Notes under the pieces: generated by a model
What the model was told of the DNA's origin: nothing
What the model saw: only the letters and a program-made list of their open reading frames with translations
The model's database searches: none
Made by a program: the position numbers and the translations under genes
In this document: in pieces, positions 1-8,586 of the stretch
Layout of the letters: every line of letters begins with the position of its first letter
How positions within the stretch are numbered: position 1 is the first letter of the stretch
DNA from: Methanolapillus africanus
GTDB lineage: Archaea; Halobacteriota; Methanosarcinia; Methanosarcinales; Methanosarcinaceae
NCBI RefSeq assembly: GCF_032714475.1
Contig: NZ_JAWDKD010000018.1
Coordinates: forward strand, 62,001-126,000
Direction of reading: 5' to 3'
DNA length: 64,000 bases

Positions 1-474
1 CTGGCGTCTATTGTTTTCTGGCAATTCGGCGACGTGTCGCGCGCCGACTGGCCGGAGCTGGCGATCATTTCCGGTATCGTTTTGATTTGTTTTTTGTATC
101 TTCTGTACAAACGCTGGGACTTAAACGCCATGGAAGCCGGCGATGAAACGGCCAAAAGTTTGGGCGTGAATGTGCCGCAAATGCGTCTTTTCGGCATGGT
201 GGCCGCATCGCTGATCAGCGCCGTCATCGTTTCCTTTTTGGGCGTCATCGGGTTTATCGGCCTGGTTTGCCCGCACATCATGCGCCGTTTTGTCGGCAGC
301 GACCACCGCTTTTTGCTGATCGGAACGGCTGTCTGCGGCGCTTTGCTGCTGCTCATTTCCGATACGGTTGCCCGAACGTTGATTGCGCCGCACGTTCTGC
401 CGGTTTCGGTCATCACGGCTTTTTTGGGTGCGCCGGTCTTTCTCTATCTGATTATCCAAAAAAAGGAGATTTAA
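1..474 (+). CDS. FecCD/BtuC-family ABC importer permease, C-terminal fragment
   Basis: This is the C-terminal part of a multi-pass permease for iron-siderophore, cobamide or related metal-chelate uptake. The frame is open from base 1, so the gene begins before the window; the GTG at 34 is internal. The segment ADWPEL is typical of the last third of the family, and the block GFIGLVCPHIMRR matches the cytoplasmic coupling loop that contacts the ATPase. Several hydrophobic segments follow (for example around ALLLLISDTVART). The stop is one base before the ATG of the ATPase gene, so the two are co-transcribed. The substrate cannot be told from this fragment. Confidence 0.9.
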   Translation: MASIVFWQFGDVSRADWPELAIISGIVLICFLYLLYKRWDLNAMEAGDETAKSLGVNVPQMRLFGMVAASLISAVIVSFLGVIGFIGLVCPHIMRRFVGSDHRFLLIGTAVCGALLLLISDTVARTLIAPHVLPVSVITAFLGAPVFLYLIIQKKEI

Positions 475-475
475 A

Positions 476-1228
476 ATGGTCATTCGCGTTGATAACATCT
501 GTTTTGAATACAAAACGCGTCCGGTGTTGGGCGGCATTGATTTAGATGTGTCGCGGGGTGAAATTTTATCGATTATGGGTCCCAACGGCGTCGGGAAAAG
601 CACGCTTCTCAAATGCATGAACTTGGTTTTGAAGCCGACAAAGGGGACCGTTTTCGTTGACGATTCCGACCTTTCCGATTTATCCAAACGCGAAATTGCT
701 CAGCGGATCAGTTATGTTTCCCAGCGGACCGAACCGTCTAAGATGACTGTTTTTGACGCCGTTTTGTTGGGCCGAAAGCCGCACATCGATTGGCAGGCAA
801 GCGGCAAGGATTACAATATTGTTGACGCCGCCCTTAAACGGTTTGATTTGGAAAAAATGCAGCTTCGGCGGATTGACGAGATGAGCGGCGGCGAAATTCA
901 AAAGGTCAGTATTTGCCGGGCGGTGGCGCAAGAGCCCACGATTATTTTGTTGGACGAACCGACGAGCAGCCTTGATCTTTACAATCAAATTGAAATTTTG
1001 AAGATTATCCGAAACATAACCGACGGCCACCAAACGGCGACCGTCATGACGATGCATGACTTGAATCTCGCATTGCGTTTTGCCGACAAATTTGTTTTCA
1101 TGAAAAACGGCGAAATTTACAGCGCCTGCGACGCCAAAGGCGTAACATCGGAAATGATTGAGGAAATTTACGGTGTCAAAGTGCATTTGGAATACTATAA
1201 CGGGATTCCGCATGTGATTCCGGTTTAA
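476..1228 (+). CDS. ABC importer ATP-binding protein, FecE/BtuD-like
   Basis: This is a 250-residue cytoplasmic ATPase that powers the adjoining FecCD-type permease. Walker A is GPNGVGKST (residues 35-43), the ABC signature is MSGGEIQK (from about 136), and Walker B is IILLDEP (from about 156), followed by SSLD and a switch histidine in MTMHD. Length is normal for the family. A ribosome-binding site, aaaggag, lies inside the end of the permease gene. Metal-chelate or cobamide import is the family role; the exact ligand is not visible. The gene is followed by a copy of the GCGCGCGTTAY motif. Confidence 0.92.
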   Translation: MVIRVDNICFEYKTRPVLGGIDLDVSRGEILSIMGPNGVGKSTLLKCMNLVLKPTKGTVFVDDSDLSDLSKREIAQRISYVSQRTEPSKMTVFDAVLLGRKPHIDWQASGKDYNIVDAALKRFDLEKMQLRRIDEMSGGEIQKVSICRAVAQEPTIILLDEPTSSLDLYNQIEILKIIRNITDGHQTATVMTMHDLNLALRFADKFVFMKNGEIYSACDAKGVTSEMIEEIYGVKVHLEYYNGIPHVIPV

Positions 1229-1290
1229 TGTTGGCGGGTTGGTTTGCGTGGACAAAAATCAGCGCTCGGATTTTCGCTGCCGCCGCCCAC

Positions 1291-1305
1291 GCGCGCGTTA
1301 TCGCC
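1291..1305 (+). repeat. GCGCGCGTTAY motif, copy 1
   Basis: Reads GCGCGCGTTATCGCC, 62 bp after the ATPase stop and in that gene's direction. A short AAAACCGCCCCTCGTTTT dyad follows, as at other copies. Confidence 0.75.
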
Positions 1306-1384
1306 ATCATTTTTATCGATTCGTCAAAACCGCCCCTCGTTTTTTAACAAAGGTTTTTAATCATCCTTTTCTTTTCTCTACCCA

Positions 1385-3880
1385 ATGTTATGGATTTTAT
1401 TTGCCGGCAAAGGTCAGAAGTTTACCGTCATGACCATTTTGGATAAAAAAAAGGAGCCGCTGTGGACCGGGGAGCTGGAGCTCAAGGAAAATACGGCGGG
1501 ATTCCGGCCGCATAAAATCCGCATTCTCAAACGGGAAGGAAAGGAGCTTTCCGATGAGGAATACATTCAATCCAAAGAGTTCATCAATCTGCTTAAAAAA
1601 GCCAACCGTATTATGATTGCAACCGGCTGCTCGGCGGCGCAGGAAAACGAACTCAAAAGCATGCTGTCGGCTTACCAGCTCAAATACGAATACGTCAACA
1701 TCTGCCGGTTCTGTCTGCTTCAGAAACGGTTTAATTTTATCAACAAATCGTCCATCCGCTATCACAAAGAAATGATCTGTCCGGAATGCGCGAAAGACGA
1801 ACTCAAAAAAGTGCTCAAAAATTCCCGGCAAAACATGGGCGACTCCACCGTTGACTTTTTTTATGAAACGCTCCTGCGGACCAAAGATTTTGACAAAACG
1901 GCGTCGCTGCTCTCGGCCGACCGCCTGGATCCGGAAGTCACCCGGTACGACACGATCCGATCAGCGGGCTCTGAAAAACAATTTCCGGTCAAAAAACTTC
2001 GGATTCACAACCGGCTCAAAAATTTATTGCTCGCCAAATCCGATCAACTTCTGCCCGTCCAATCGATGGCGGTTGACGCCGGCCTGCTCGACGGCAAAAA
2101 CCTGATGGTGGTTTCGGCGACCGCGACCGGAAAAACATTGATCGGCGAAATTGCGGGCATTGAAAATATTTTGTCGGATAAAGGAAAAATGCTTTACCTG
2201 GTGCCTTTGGTGGCGCTGGCGAATCAAAAATACGATCAATTTAAAAAGCGCTATTCGGAAATCGGCTTGTCCGTATCGATCCGCATCGGCGCCGAACTGA
2301 TCAAAACCAAATCGACGTCCGATATGAAAAAATCGCTGGATTCCGACATCATTGTCGGCACATACGAAGGCGTCGACCATATTCTGCGTCTCGGAAACGC
2401 CGACAGCCTCGGACAAGTCGGAACGGTCGTCATCGACGAAGTGCATATGCTGACCGACAGCGACCGCGGCCACCGCCTCGATGGTTTAATTGCAAGATTG
2501 CGTTACCTGTTTCCGGAAACTCAATTCATTTATTTGTCGGCCACCGTTGCCGGTCCTGAATATTTTGCGGAAAAGCTGGATTCCGAATTGGTGGTTTACG
2601 AACACCGCCCGGTTCCGATCGAACGGCACCTCGTTTTTGCCCGCGACGACGAAAAAATCCGGTTAATGGCGCAGCTCGTCAAAGACGAATTCAATATGAA
2701 ATCGTCCAAAGGTCACCGCGGACAAACGATTATTTTTACCAATTCCCGCGCGAACTGCCACACGATTGCGGCGTCGCTTCACGCGTTTGGCATCAATTCC
2801 GCTTACTACCACGCGGGTCTCAATTTGGCGGAACGCAAAACCATTGAACACAAATTCGCCCGCGGCGAGATTTCGGCCATCGTCACGACCGCTGCTCTTG
2901 CGGCCGGCGTCGACTTTCCGGCGTCGCAAGTCATTTTCGAATCCATGGCGATGGGCATTGAATGGCTCACTGTTTCCGATTTCCTTCAAATGAGCGGCCG
3001 CGCCGGACGTCCGGATTACCACGACAGAGGAATTGTTGTTCTTATGCCGGTTCCCGGAAAATCTTATTCGTCCGGGGCGACAGGAACGGAAGAAGAAGTG
3101 GCAATTGCCCTTCTCAAAGGCGGTCTTTTGGAAGAGGAATTCGATTATGATGAAGAAGAGCAGCTGGAAGAACTGCTGGCGTCGGTTTCTGTGACGACGT
3201 CTCGCAGCGACCTCTCAAAAATTCAAAAGTCGATGTTTGGCGACATCAGCGAAAACATTATGCTCATCAAGCTTCAAAAATACAAATTTATCGAACTCGG
3301 CAAAGAAGTCAAACAAACCCGCCTCGGACAAATCGCTTCCGCCTACTTCCTGTCGGTTTCCAAAACCTACATGATTGTCGATTCGATCAATGCCGGCATT
3401 TCGCCGCTGCACATCATCACTAATCTGGACTTTTTTACGGCGGCGTCGTTTAAATATGCCGAACAAATCTCAAAAGACCTGCGCATGAACCTGCCGTCCC
3501 GTGTTTTTCAGGGTGCGTTCATGGATATCATTTTTGACGGCGAAAACCTCAAAGACGTGAGCCCGAAATATCAGAAGCTGCTCCTGAATTTCGCCGCCGA
3601 TATGTTTGTCTGTTCGTGCCAAGAATCGCCCTATTGCGGCTGTGCCGAGCGCAAGTTTTCCGAAAAAATCATCCTTCTCCGAACCAAAGGGCTGGAACCG
3701 ATTGAAATTATCCGAAAATTAGAGGACGATTACGGCATTACGGCTTATGCCGGCGACATTTTTTCCTATTTGGAAGACGCCATCCGCAATTTGGAAGCCA
3801 TGGAACTGATTGCGAAAAATATGAACAAGAACGACGTGGCGAAGAATGCGAAAGAATTGCGGCTGAAAATTCAGGGCTGA
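1385..3880 (+). CDS. Ski2-like superfamily 2 helicase with N-terminal zinc-binding domain
   Basis: This is an 831-residue DExH helicase of the Ski2/Hel308 superfamily in the form found in methanogens (DUF5814-type). The N-terminal region has a CxxC pair (CRFC near residue 107, CPEC near 135), likely a zinc site. Helicase motifs follow: ATATGKT near 244, DEVH near 352, SAT (motif III) near 386, TNSRANC, and QMSGRAGRPD near 536. A cysteine cluster (CSCQESPYCGC) lies near residue 742. The architecture resembles the archaeal ASH-Ski2 helicases that partner aRNase J and the exosome; assignment to that subgroup is inference. The start could be ATG 1385 or ATG 1430; neither has a clear ribosome-binding site. 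Confidence 0.85.
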   Translation: MLWILFAGKGQKFTVMTILDKKKEPLWTGELELKENTAGFRPHKIRILKREGKELSDEEYIQSKEFINLLKKANRIMIATGCSAAQENELKSMLSAYQLKYEYVNICRFCLLQKRFNFINKSSIRYHKEMICPECAKDELKKVLKNSRQNMGDSTVDFFYETLLRTKDFDKTASLLSADRLDPEVTRYDTIRSAGSEKQFPVKKLRIHNRLKNLLLAKSDQLLPVQSMAVDAGLLDGKNLMVVSATATGKTLIGEIAGIENILSDKGKMLYLVPLVALANQKYDQFKKRYSEIGLSVSIRIGAELIKTKSTSDMKKSLDSDIIVGTYEGVDHILRLGNADSLGQVGTVVIDEVHMLTDSDRGHRLDGLIARLRYLFPETQFIYLSATVAGPEYFAEKLDSELVVYEHRPVPIERHLVFARDDEKIRLMAQLVKDEFNMKSSKGHRGQTIIFTNSRANCHTIAASLHAFGINSAYYHAGLNLAERKTIEHKFARGEISAIVTTAALAAGVDFPASQVIFESMAMGIEWLTVSDFLQMSGRAGRPDYHDRGIVVLMPVPGKSYSSGATGTEEEVAIALLKGGLLEEEFDYDEEEQLEELLASVSVTTSRSDLSKIQKSMFGDISENIMLIKLQKYKFIELGKEVKQTRLGQIASAYFLSVSKTYMIVDSINAGISPLHIITNLDFFTAASFKYAEQISKDLRMNLPSRVFQGAFMDIIFDGENLKDVSPKYQKLLLNFAADMFVCSCQESPYCGCAERKFSEKIILLRTKGLEPIEIIRKLEDDYGITAYAGDIFSYLEDAIRNLEAMELIAKNMNKNDVAKNAKELRLKIQG

Positions 3881-3932
3881 AAAACGTATTGGTAGCCGGG
3901 AAAATATTCTCAATCATTCAACTTTTTCTAAT

Positions 3933-4205
3933 CATGCAAACCATCCCGAAAATTCGAACGCGTATCGCGTTCGAATTTCTCGGATTCCGGCGAAATAGAT
4001 TGGATACAGTGGTGACAGATGCAATCGGAACTGAAAACAGTAGGTACAAACTATAAATTAACTAATAGTAAACGCAATCTGTAAATTAATTAACTACACC
4101 TGCTGTCCATTCTATCTATTATTTACAGTAATCCGCCAAGTTCCGCCCTCTTCACGCCTGCGGCGTTCAGAGTTCGAAACTTGCGGGATAACACGGAACA
4201 GGTGC
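3933..4205. repeat. Palindromic modular element, locus A
   Basis: The left end is a type 1 terminus (TCATGCAAACCATCCCG) followed by a hairpin whose arms contain AATTCGAACGCG and CGCGTTCGAATT around TAT (about 3948-3980). The right end is a type 2 hairpin (about 4131-4189): AATCCGCCAAGTTC pairs imperfectly with GAACTTGCGGG-like sequence around a CACGCC/GGCG core. Between them lies AT-rich sequence with degenerate units such as TACACCTGCTGT. It fills most of the gap between the convergent helicase and aminotransferase genes. Confidence 0.7.
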
Positions 4206-4234
4206 CACACGTTTTCAGTTTGTGCGCTGCGCCG

Positions 4235-4251
4235 GCGCGCGCGTTATGGCG
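4235..4251 (+). repeat. GCGCGCGTTAY motif, copy 2
   Basis: Reads GCGCGCGCGTTATGGCG, next to element A. It is followed by the perfect dyad AAAAACCG-CTCC-CGGTTTTT at about 4274-4293. Confidence 0.75.
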
Positions 4252-4322
4252 TCGGCTTTTCATCAATCGCCAAAAACCGCTCCCGGTTTTTAAAAATAAA
4301 AAAAGAAAAGACGGAATAATGT

Positions 4323-5435
4323 TTACAAAACATTTTCCATAATGACCAAAGCTTTTTTGATGTCATCCATCGACGCCGCATATGAAATCCGGATATGGTC
4401 TTTTCCGTTGGCGCCGAAAGCCGTTCCCGGGGTCACGACGACGTCGTTTTTGAGAAGCGTTTCAGCGGCTTTGTCGCACTCCTTAATTTCCGGGAAAGCG
4501 TAAAAAGCGCCTTTGGGCATCACACATGGAAGCCCAATGTCGTTGAGGCCTTTCACGAGAACGTCGCGACGGTTCTTGAATTCATTTTTCATTTGAACGA
4601 CGGAATCTTGCGGACCAACCAGAGCTTCTACAGCTGCTTTTTGAGCAATTGAGTTGGCACAGGCTTGCAAATATTGGTGGACTTTTAAGATTTGGCCGAC
4701 ATAGTTTTCTTTGGCGGCCAAATAACCGACGCGCCAACCAGTCATGGCGTAACTTTTTGATAGGGCGTTGATGGTGACGACGTTGTCCGAAAACTGCGCG
4801 GGGCTCACGTGTTCGCCTTCGTAAATGAAATACTCGTAAACTTCGTCGGAAATGATGGTGATGTTTTTGTCGTCGGCGATTTCAGCGAGCGCTTTGACGT
4901 CGGCTTTGGATGAAACGGCGCCGGTCGGATTTCCGGGGGAGTTGAGGATGACGGCTTTGGTTTTCGGGGTGATTTTTTCCAGCACGTCGTTGATGTCGAG
5001 CGTCAAATCTTCTTTCAGGCTCACACTGACGTCTTTGCCGTTCAGGAGTTTCACAATCGAGTTGTACGCCAAAAATCCGGGATTTGGGATCAGGACTTCG
5101 TCGCCGGGGCTGACGAGGGCGGAGAGAGAGATGTAGAGCGCTTCAGACGCGCCGGAGGTGACCATCACTTCGTTCGGTTTGACGGAAATGTGGTTTTCAC
5201 GGTCTAATTTGCCGCAAATGGCGTTTCGAAGTTCCGGAATGCCGAGACCGGCGGTGTATCCGGTGAAACCGTCGTTAATCGCCTGAATCGCCGCCTTTTT
5301 GATGTTGTCGGGCGTATCGAAATCAGGCTCGCCGATGCCGAGATTGATGGCGTTGGGGCCGGCGGCTTCAAAAAGTTTCCGGATGCCGGAAATATTCACA
5401 TTGGACACGCCGGTTGAAAATTTATTCTCTGACAT
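4323..5435 (-). CDS. Pyridoxal-phosphate aminotransferase, class I/II
   Basis: This is a 370-residue fold-type I aminotransferase of the aspartate aminotransferase group. The N-terminal GIGEPDFDTP, the SPGNPTG substrate/cofactor loop, SDEVYEYF and the PLP lysine in LSKSYAMTGWRVGY are all present, and the C-terminal arginine region (DHIRISYA) is intact. The start is preceded by a ggatggagag ribosome-binding site. Substrate (aspartate or another amino acid) cannot be settled from sequence. It stands alone, convergent with the helicase gene. Confidence 0.9.
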   Translation of the reverse strand: MSENKFSTGVSNVNISGIRKLFEAAGPNAINLGIGEPDFDTPDNIKKAAIQAINDGFTGYTAGLGIPELRNAICGKLDRENHISVKPNEVMVTSGASEALYISLSALVSPGDEVLIPNPGFLAYNSIVKLLNGKDVSVSLKEDLTLDINDVLEKITPKTKAVILNSPGNPTGAVSSKADVKALAEIADDKNITIISDEVYEYFIYEGEHVSPAQFSDNVVTINALSKSYAMTGWRVGYLAAKENYVGQILKVHQYLQACANSIAQKAAVEALVGPQDSVVQMKNEFKNRRDVLVKGLNDIGLPCVMPKGAFYAFPEIKECDKAAETLLKNDVVVTPGTAFGANGKDHIRISYAASMDDIKKALVIMENVL

Positions 5436-5554
5436 TTTTATCTCTCCATCCTTTTTTTGAATTCAATTTTGGTTTTTGATTAAAATTTTTAAAATTGATT
5501 TAAATTTAATATTCAGAAATTAAATTTGAATCTTAATTTTCTGTTTTATTTTCC

Positions 5555-6211
5555 TTATTCTGTATTGGCGTGCCGTTTTCTCATATCTTCTTCCGGCGTA
5601 CTCGTAATATCGATCAGCTGCGCGATGATTGAATCTAAAAACACAATCGTTAAAATCTCAAAAGATGTGCCCATCGGTCCGGATTTACCGGCTGCGCCGG
5701 CATTTGCACTGGTGTTTGCGCCGGTTTTATTTGCGTCGATTGCGTCAGCTCTGGATTTGGACGGAAGAATGACGTTGACGTCTGAAATTTTTCCGAGTTC
5801 GGATCCGCTTTTGGATGTGAGTGCAACGATTTTGGCGTTCAGGCTTTTGGCTTTGTTGGCGATGTAAAGAACGGACGCCGTCCCGCCGGAGCCGGAAATC
5901 GCAACCAGGACGTCGTCGGCTTTGACGGCCGGCGTGGTCGTTTCGCCGATCACGAACGCGTCAAATCCCATGTGCATGAGGCGCATCGCAAACGCTTTTC
6001 CCATCAGACCGGACCTGCCGGCGCCGGCGACGAAAATTCGTCCGCCGCTTCGCTTTGTTTCAACGATTTCCTCCAACATGGCGCAAACGTCTTTTTGATC
6101 AATATCGCCGATGACGGACTGAATTTGAGCCGTAATATTTTCCATGGATGAATAAACGGTGTCGCAAGACTGTACGTTATATTCACTGATTTCTTTGTTG
6201 TCACATTTCAT
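5555..6211 (-). CDS. hxlB: 6-phospho-3-hexuloisomerase (SIS domain)
   Basis: The protein interconverts hexulose-6-phosphate and fructose-6-phosphate, used in archaea for ribose-phosphate supply and formaldehyde metabolism. The SIS core is clear: GAGRSGLMGKAFAMRLMHMG, GETTTPAV, SGSGGTASV and LTSKSGSELGK. Near the C-terminus a low-complexity run rich in Ala, Asn, Gly and Thr (about 5690-5765) is inserted where family members usually go directly from the phosphate-binding region to GTSFE. It follows the unknown gene 6251-6829 by 39 bp, so the two probably share a transcript. No hexulose-phosphate synthase partner is next to it. Confidence 0.88.
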   Translation of the reverse strand: MKCDNKEISEYNVQSCDTVYSSMENITAQIQSVIGDIDQKDVCAMLEEIVETKRSGGRIFVAGAGRSGLMGKAFAMRLMHMGFDAFVIGETTTPAVKADDVLVAISGSGGTASVLYIANKAKSLNAKIVALTSKSGSELGKISDVNVILPSKSRADAIDANKTGANTSANAGAAGKSGPMGTSFEILTIVFLDSIIAQLIDITSTPEEDMRKRHANTE

Positions 6212-6250
6212 AAAAAGTTCCTCTTGATCGGAAAAATAGAGAATCGAAAG

Positions 6251-6829
6251 TTACTCCACGTCGCACACCAAATCAAAGCCGAGGAAAAACGTTCCTTTGT
6301 CCGGCGATTTGTCAAAATTGTAAACTTTGCGGATGTATTCATCGCTGGGCGTCGACGGCGATCCCAACACGGCTTCTTTAATTTGGCAGGCGTCGCCCAT
6401 AACATACGGTTTGGGCGGTAGGATCACAACCGGCTTTCCGCTGGCGCTTGGAATTTTGGTTTTGTCGATGATGAAGGTGCCCATCACCAAATAATCGGCA
6501 TGCCCTTCGTACTTACAGACGTCTTCAGCTGAACAGTCAAAGCCGACCATTTCGCCGCCCTGCATCATAATGACGTTCGGCGGTTCCGGCCACACGTATT
6601 CCCGGGTGGTCGTAAAGCAGATGATGCATTCCTTTTTGAACACTTCTTTGACGCCTTGGTTGTCGCCTTCGCCCATGCCCATCAAAACGTTGCCGTTGGC
6701 GGCTTCTTCCAGTTTATCAATTTCAGCTTTATCGTCGTCGCTCAACAAAAATATTTGGTCGACGCCTTTGACTTGAGCCAAATGAGCTTTGACTTCTTCA
6801 ATCATTTCTTTTTCAAGATCAGTGTACAT
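6251..6829 (-). CDS. Conserved protein of unknown function upstream of hxlB
   Basis: This is about 192 residues from ATG 6829, which has a ggggaat ribosome-binding site; the open frame runs 27 bases further upstream. I do not recognise the family. It is acidic and soluble, with no signal or membrane segment. Visible blocks are CIICFTTTREYVWPEPPNVI, MVGFDCSAEDVC and KPVVILPPKPYVMGDACQIK. Several cysteines (CIIC, DCSAEDVC, DAC) could bind metal, but this is only a suggestion. Its place directly before hxlB suggests a link with sugar-phosphate or C1 metabolism. Confidence 0.75.
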   Translation of the reverse strand: MYTDLEKEMIEEVKAHLAQVKGVDQIFLLSDDDKAEIDKLEEAANGNVLMGMGEGDNQGVKEVFKKECIICFTTTREYVWPEPPNVIMMQGGEMVGFDCSAEDVCKYEGHADYLVMGTFIIDKTKIPSASGKPVVILPPKPYVMGDACQIKEAVLGSPSTPSDEYIRKVYNFDKSPDKGTFFLGFDLVCDVE

Positions 6830-6896
6830 ATTTATTCCCCGAAAATCAATCCTCATTCTTGAGATAGAGTCTGTTTTTGAAATTTAAAATATTAAA

Positions 6897-6972
6897 ATGA
6901 ATTATTAGAATTATTAGAATTATTAAAGAATTGTTAATGAATTATTAAAATGAATTATTAAAATCAATGACA
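6897..6972. repeat. Short AT-rich tandem repeat (about 9 bp unit)
   Basis: Repeats of AATTATTAG/AATTATTAA run through about 75 bp upstream of the unknown gene at 6251-6829. The rest of this 471-bp divergent gap is AT-rich and holds motif copy 3 and a TATA-like box. Confidence 0.6.
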
Positions 6973-7117
6973 ATAAATCAAAATCAATGATTTAATTAAA
7001 TCTTATCCTCTTTAAAGCGTCGGAACATATTTTAAACTTTTTTTCAGAAAAATTTCGCCGCTTTGCTCCATCTAAAACCGATCCTTATTTTTTGAAACCG
7101 TCATGAAATATGCGGTC

Positions 7118-7130
7118 GTTACGCGCGCGC
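7118..7130 (-). repeat. GCGCGCGTTAY motif, copy 3 (degenerate)
   Basis: Reads GTTACGCGCGCGC on the plus strand. It lies between divergent genes, so it is an exception to the downstream-of-gene rule, and the GGCG half is missing. Confidence 0.5.
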
Positions 7131-7167
7131 CGGCCGCCCGCAAAAAAAAGATGGTGCGGGTACGGAA

Positions 7168-7182
7168 TAAATTATATATACT
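7168..7182 (+). promoter_or_regulatory. TATA-like box for the first membrane protein gene
   Basis: AAATTATATATACTT lies about 150 bp before the start at 7331, which would give a long leader. Confidence 0.35.
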
Positions 7183-7330
7183 TACAATTTTATAATATGT
7201 TTGTTTATTTATTTTGAACTATATTTCAAATTCATATTCGATCTCATGAATCTATTTGAAAGACTTCAAAATAAATATGTGGTTGTTATTATTTTTTTAA
7301 ATCGTTATTGAACTTTAAAAGGAGTTTATG

Positions 7331-8245
7331 ATGACTGAAAGTTTACAAGAAACACTGACAAGAGGCTTTTCTGATTTTAAAAGAAACATGATGCCTCTGA
7401 CCATGCCGCCACTTTTGATGATGATTGCGATTTTCATCTTGAGTCTTGTTTTCGGCGGCGTTCTCGCTTACTTTTTGGTGGCTGATTTCGGGGCCGGCAG
7501 CGGAACCGTGACGTACAACTATTGGGCTTATCTCATTGTGATGGTTGTTTTCGTTTTGGTGATTTTGCTGGTCTCCGGCTACTTTATGGCCGGAATCACG
7601 GGCTTATCCAAAGAAGCTGTCACGAACGGCACCACCAAATGGGGAAACATGTGGGGCTATGGCAAAAAATACTTTGTGCGCGTCACACTGGCCACCATCA
7701 TTTCCACAATTTTGAGCTTGCTGGCAATTGTTTTCTATTTGCCGCTCATCTACGAACTTTATAAAGCCGGCACGGATCCGATGCTCGTTCTCGGAACACC
7801 GGCCGCGATGATGCAGCTTTTGGACGACGTGACGATTTACTACTACGCCGGCATGATTCTGTCGACCATTTACTACATCCTGTTGTCGTTCGTCATTTAC
7901 TTCGTCGTCTACGCGATTGTCATCGACGACATGAAAACCATTGCCGGATTCAAGAAATCCTTCCAACTCTTGAAGGAAAACACCATCCAAGTCATGTGGT
8001 TCGTTTTGGCGGTTACCATCATCAGCATGCTGGTGGTTATGGTCATTTCATTGATTCTCTACCTGTTTGTCTGGCTGCTCGGCATCATCGGTCTTTACAT
8101 TGCCGAAGTGATCGCCTTCATTATTGTCATCTTCCTGGTGGCTTTGACAACAGTTTGGAGCGCCCGCGCTTACTACGTTTTGGAAAAGCGTCCGGTTTAT
8201 ATTGACCCGGAAACTGAAAACAAAACGGTTGAGCAGACGCAGTAA
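7331..8245 (+). CDS. Polytopic membrane protein, paralog 1 of 3 (DUF7847/DUF4013-like)
   Basis: This is about 304 residues with roughly six hydrophobic helices and a short hydrophilic tail. The paralogs share an N-terminal amphipathic stretch (LKKGY/LTRGF type), a central G(L)xxxAxxNGTxKWxxMWxYGKKYxxR block, the AIVIDDMKTIAGFKKSFQLLKEN block, and a final VWSARAYYVL-KPV segment. Such proteins resemble DUF7847/DUF4013-type archaeal membrane proteins; function is unknown. ATG 7331 is chosen because it gives 6-bp spacing to ggag; ATG 7328 is adjacent. A hairpin terminator follows. Confidence 0.8.
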   Translation: MTESLQETLTRGFSDFKRNMMPLTMPPLLMMIAIFILSLVFGGVLAYFLVADFGAGSGTVTYNYWAYLIVMVVFVLVILLVSGYFMAGITGLSKEAVTNGTTKWGNMWGYGKKYFVRVTLATIISTILSLLAIVFYLPLIYELYKAGTDPMLVLGTPAAMMQLLDDVTIYYYAGMILSTIYYILLSFVIYFVVYAIVIDDMKTIAGFKKSFQLLKENTIQVMWFVLAVTIISMLVVMVISLILYLFVWLLGIIGLYIAEVIAFIIVIFLVALTTVWSARAYYVLEKRPVYIDPETENKTVEQTQ

Positions 8246-8265
8246 AATCATGAATCTGTCGACAA

Positions 8266-8292
8266 AAAAGGAAATGGATCCCATTTCCTTTT
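8266..8292 (+). terminator. Hairpin terminator after membrane protein 1
   Basis: Perfect 12-bp stem AAAAGGAAATGG / CCATTTCCTTTT with loop ATC, followed by T-rich sequence. Confidence 0.7.
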
Positions 8293-8340
8293 CTTTTTGT
8301 TTTTTATTCTTTTTTGTTCTTTTCTTGAAGGGCGGGCGGC

Positions 8341-8355
8341 GCGCGCGTTACGGCG
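8341..8355 (+). repeat. GCGCGCGTTAY motif, copy 4
   Basis: Reads GCGCGCGTTACGGCG, preceded by T-tracts and GGGCGGGCGGC and followed by ATGATTTTTT. It lies about 50 bp after the terminator hairpin. Confidence 0.8.
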
Positions 8356-8586
8356 ATGATTTTTTGCAGCGTGCCAAAGAAAACCGGATTTCATTTTTTC
8401 TTTTGTTTTTGTTTCTCTTTTTTTGCTGCTTAAAAAGATTTGACATCGTCGATAGTTTTTTATAACAGTCTGATTGATTAAATTATATGCCGACATCCGC
8501 CACACGATGTTGTCCATTTTTATGACATTCTTCAATTCAAATGTCGATTTTTTTGTCATTATTTTATTATTTTTGGAGTTTTTGAT

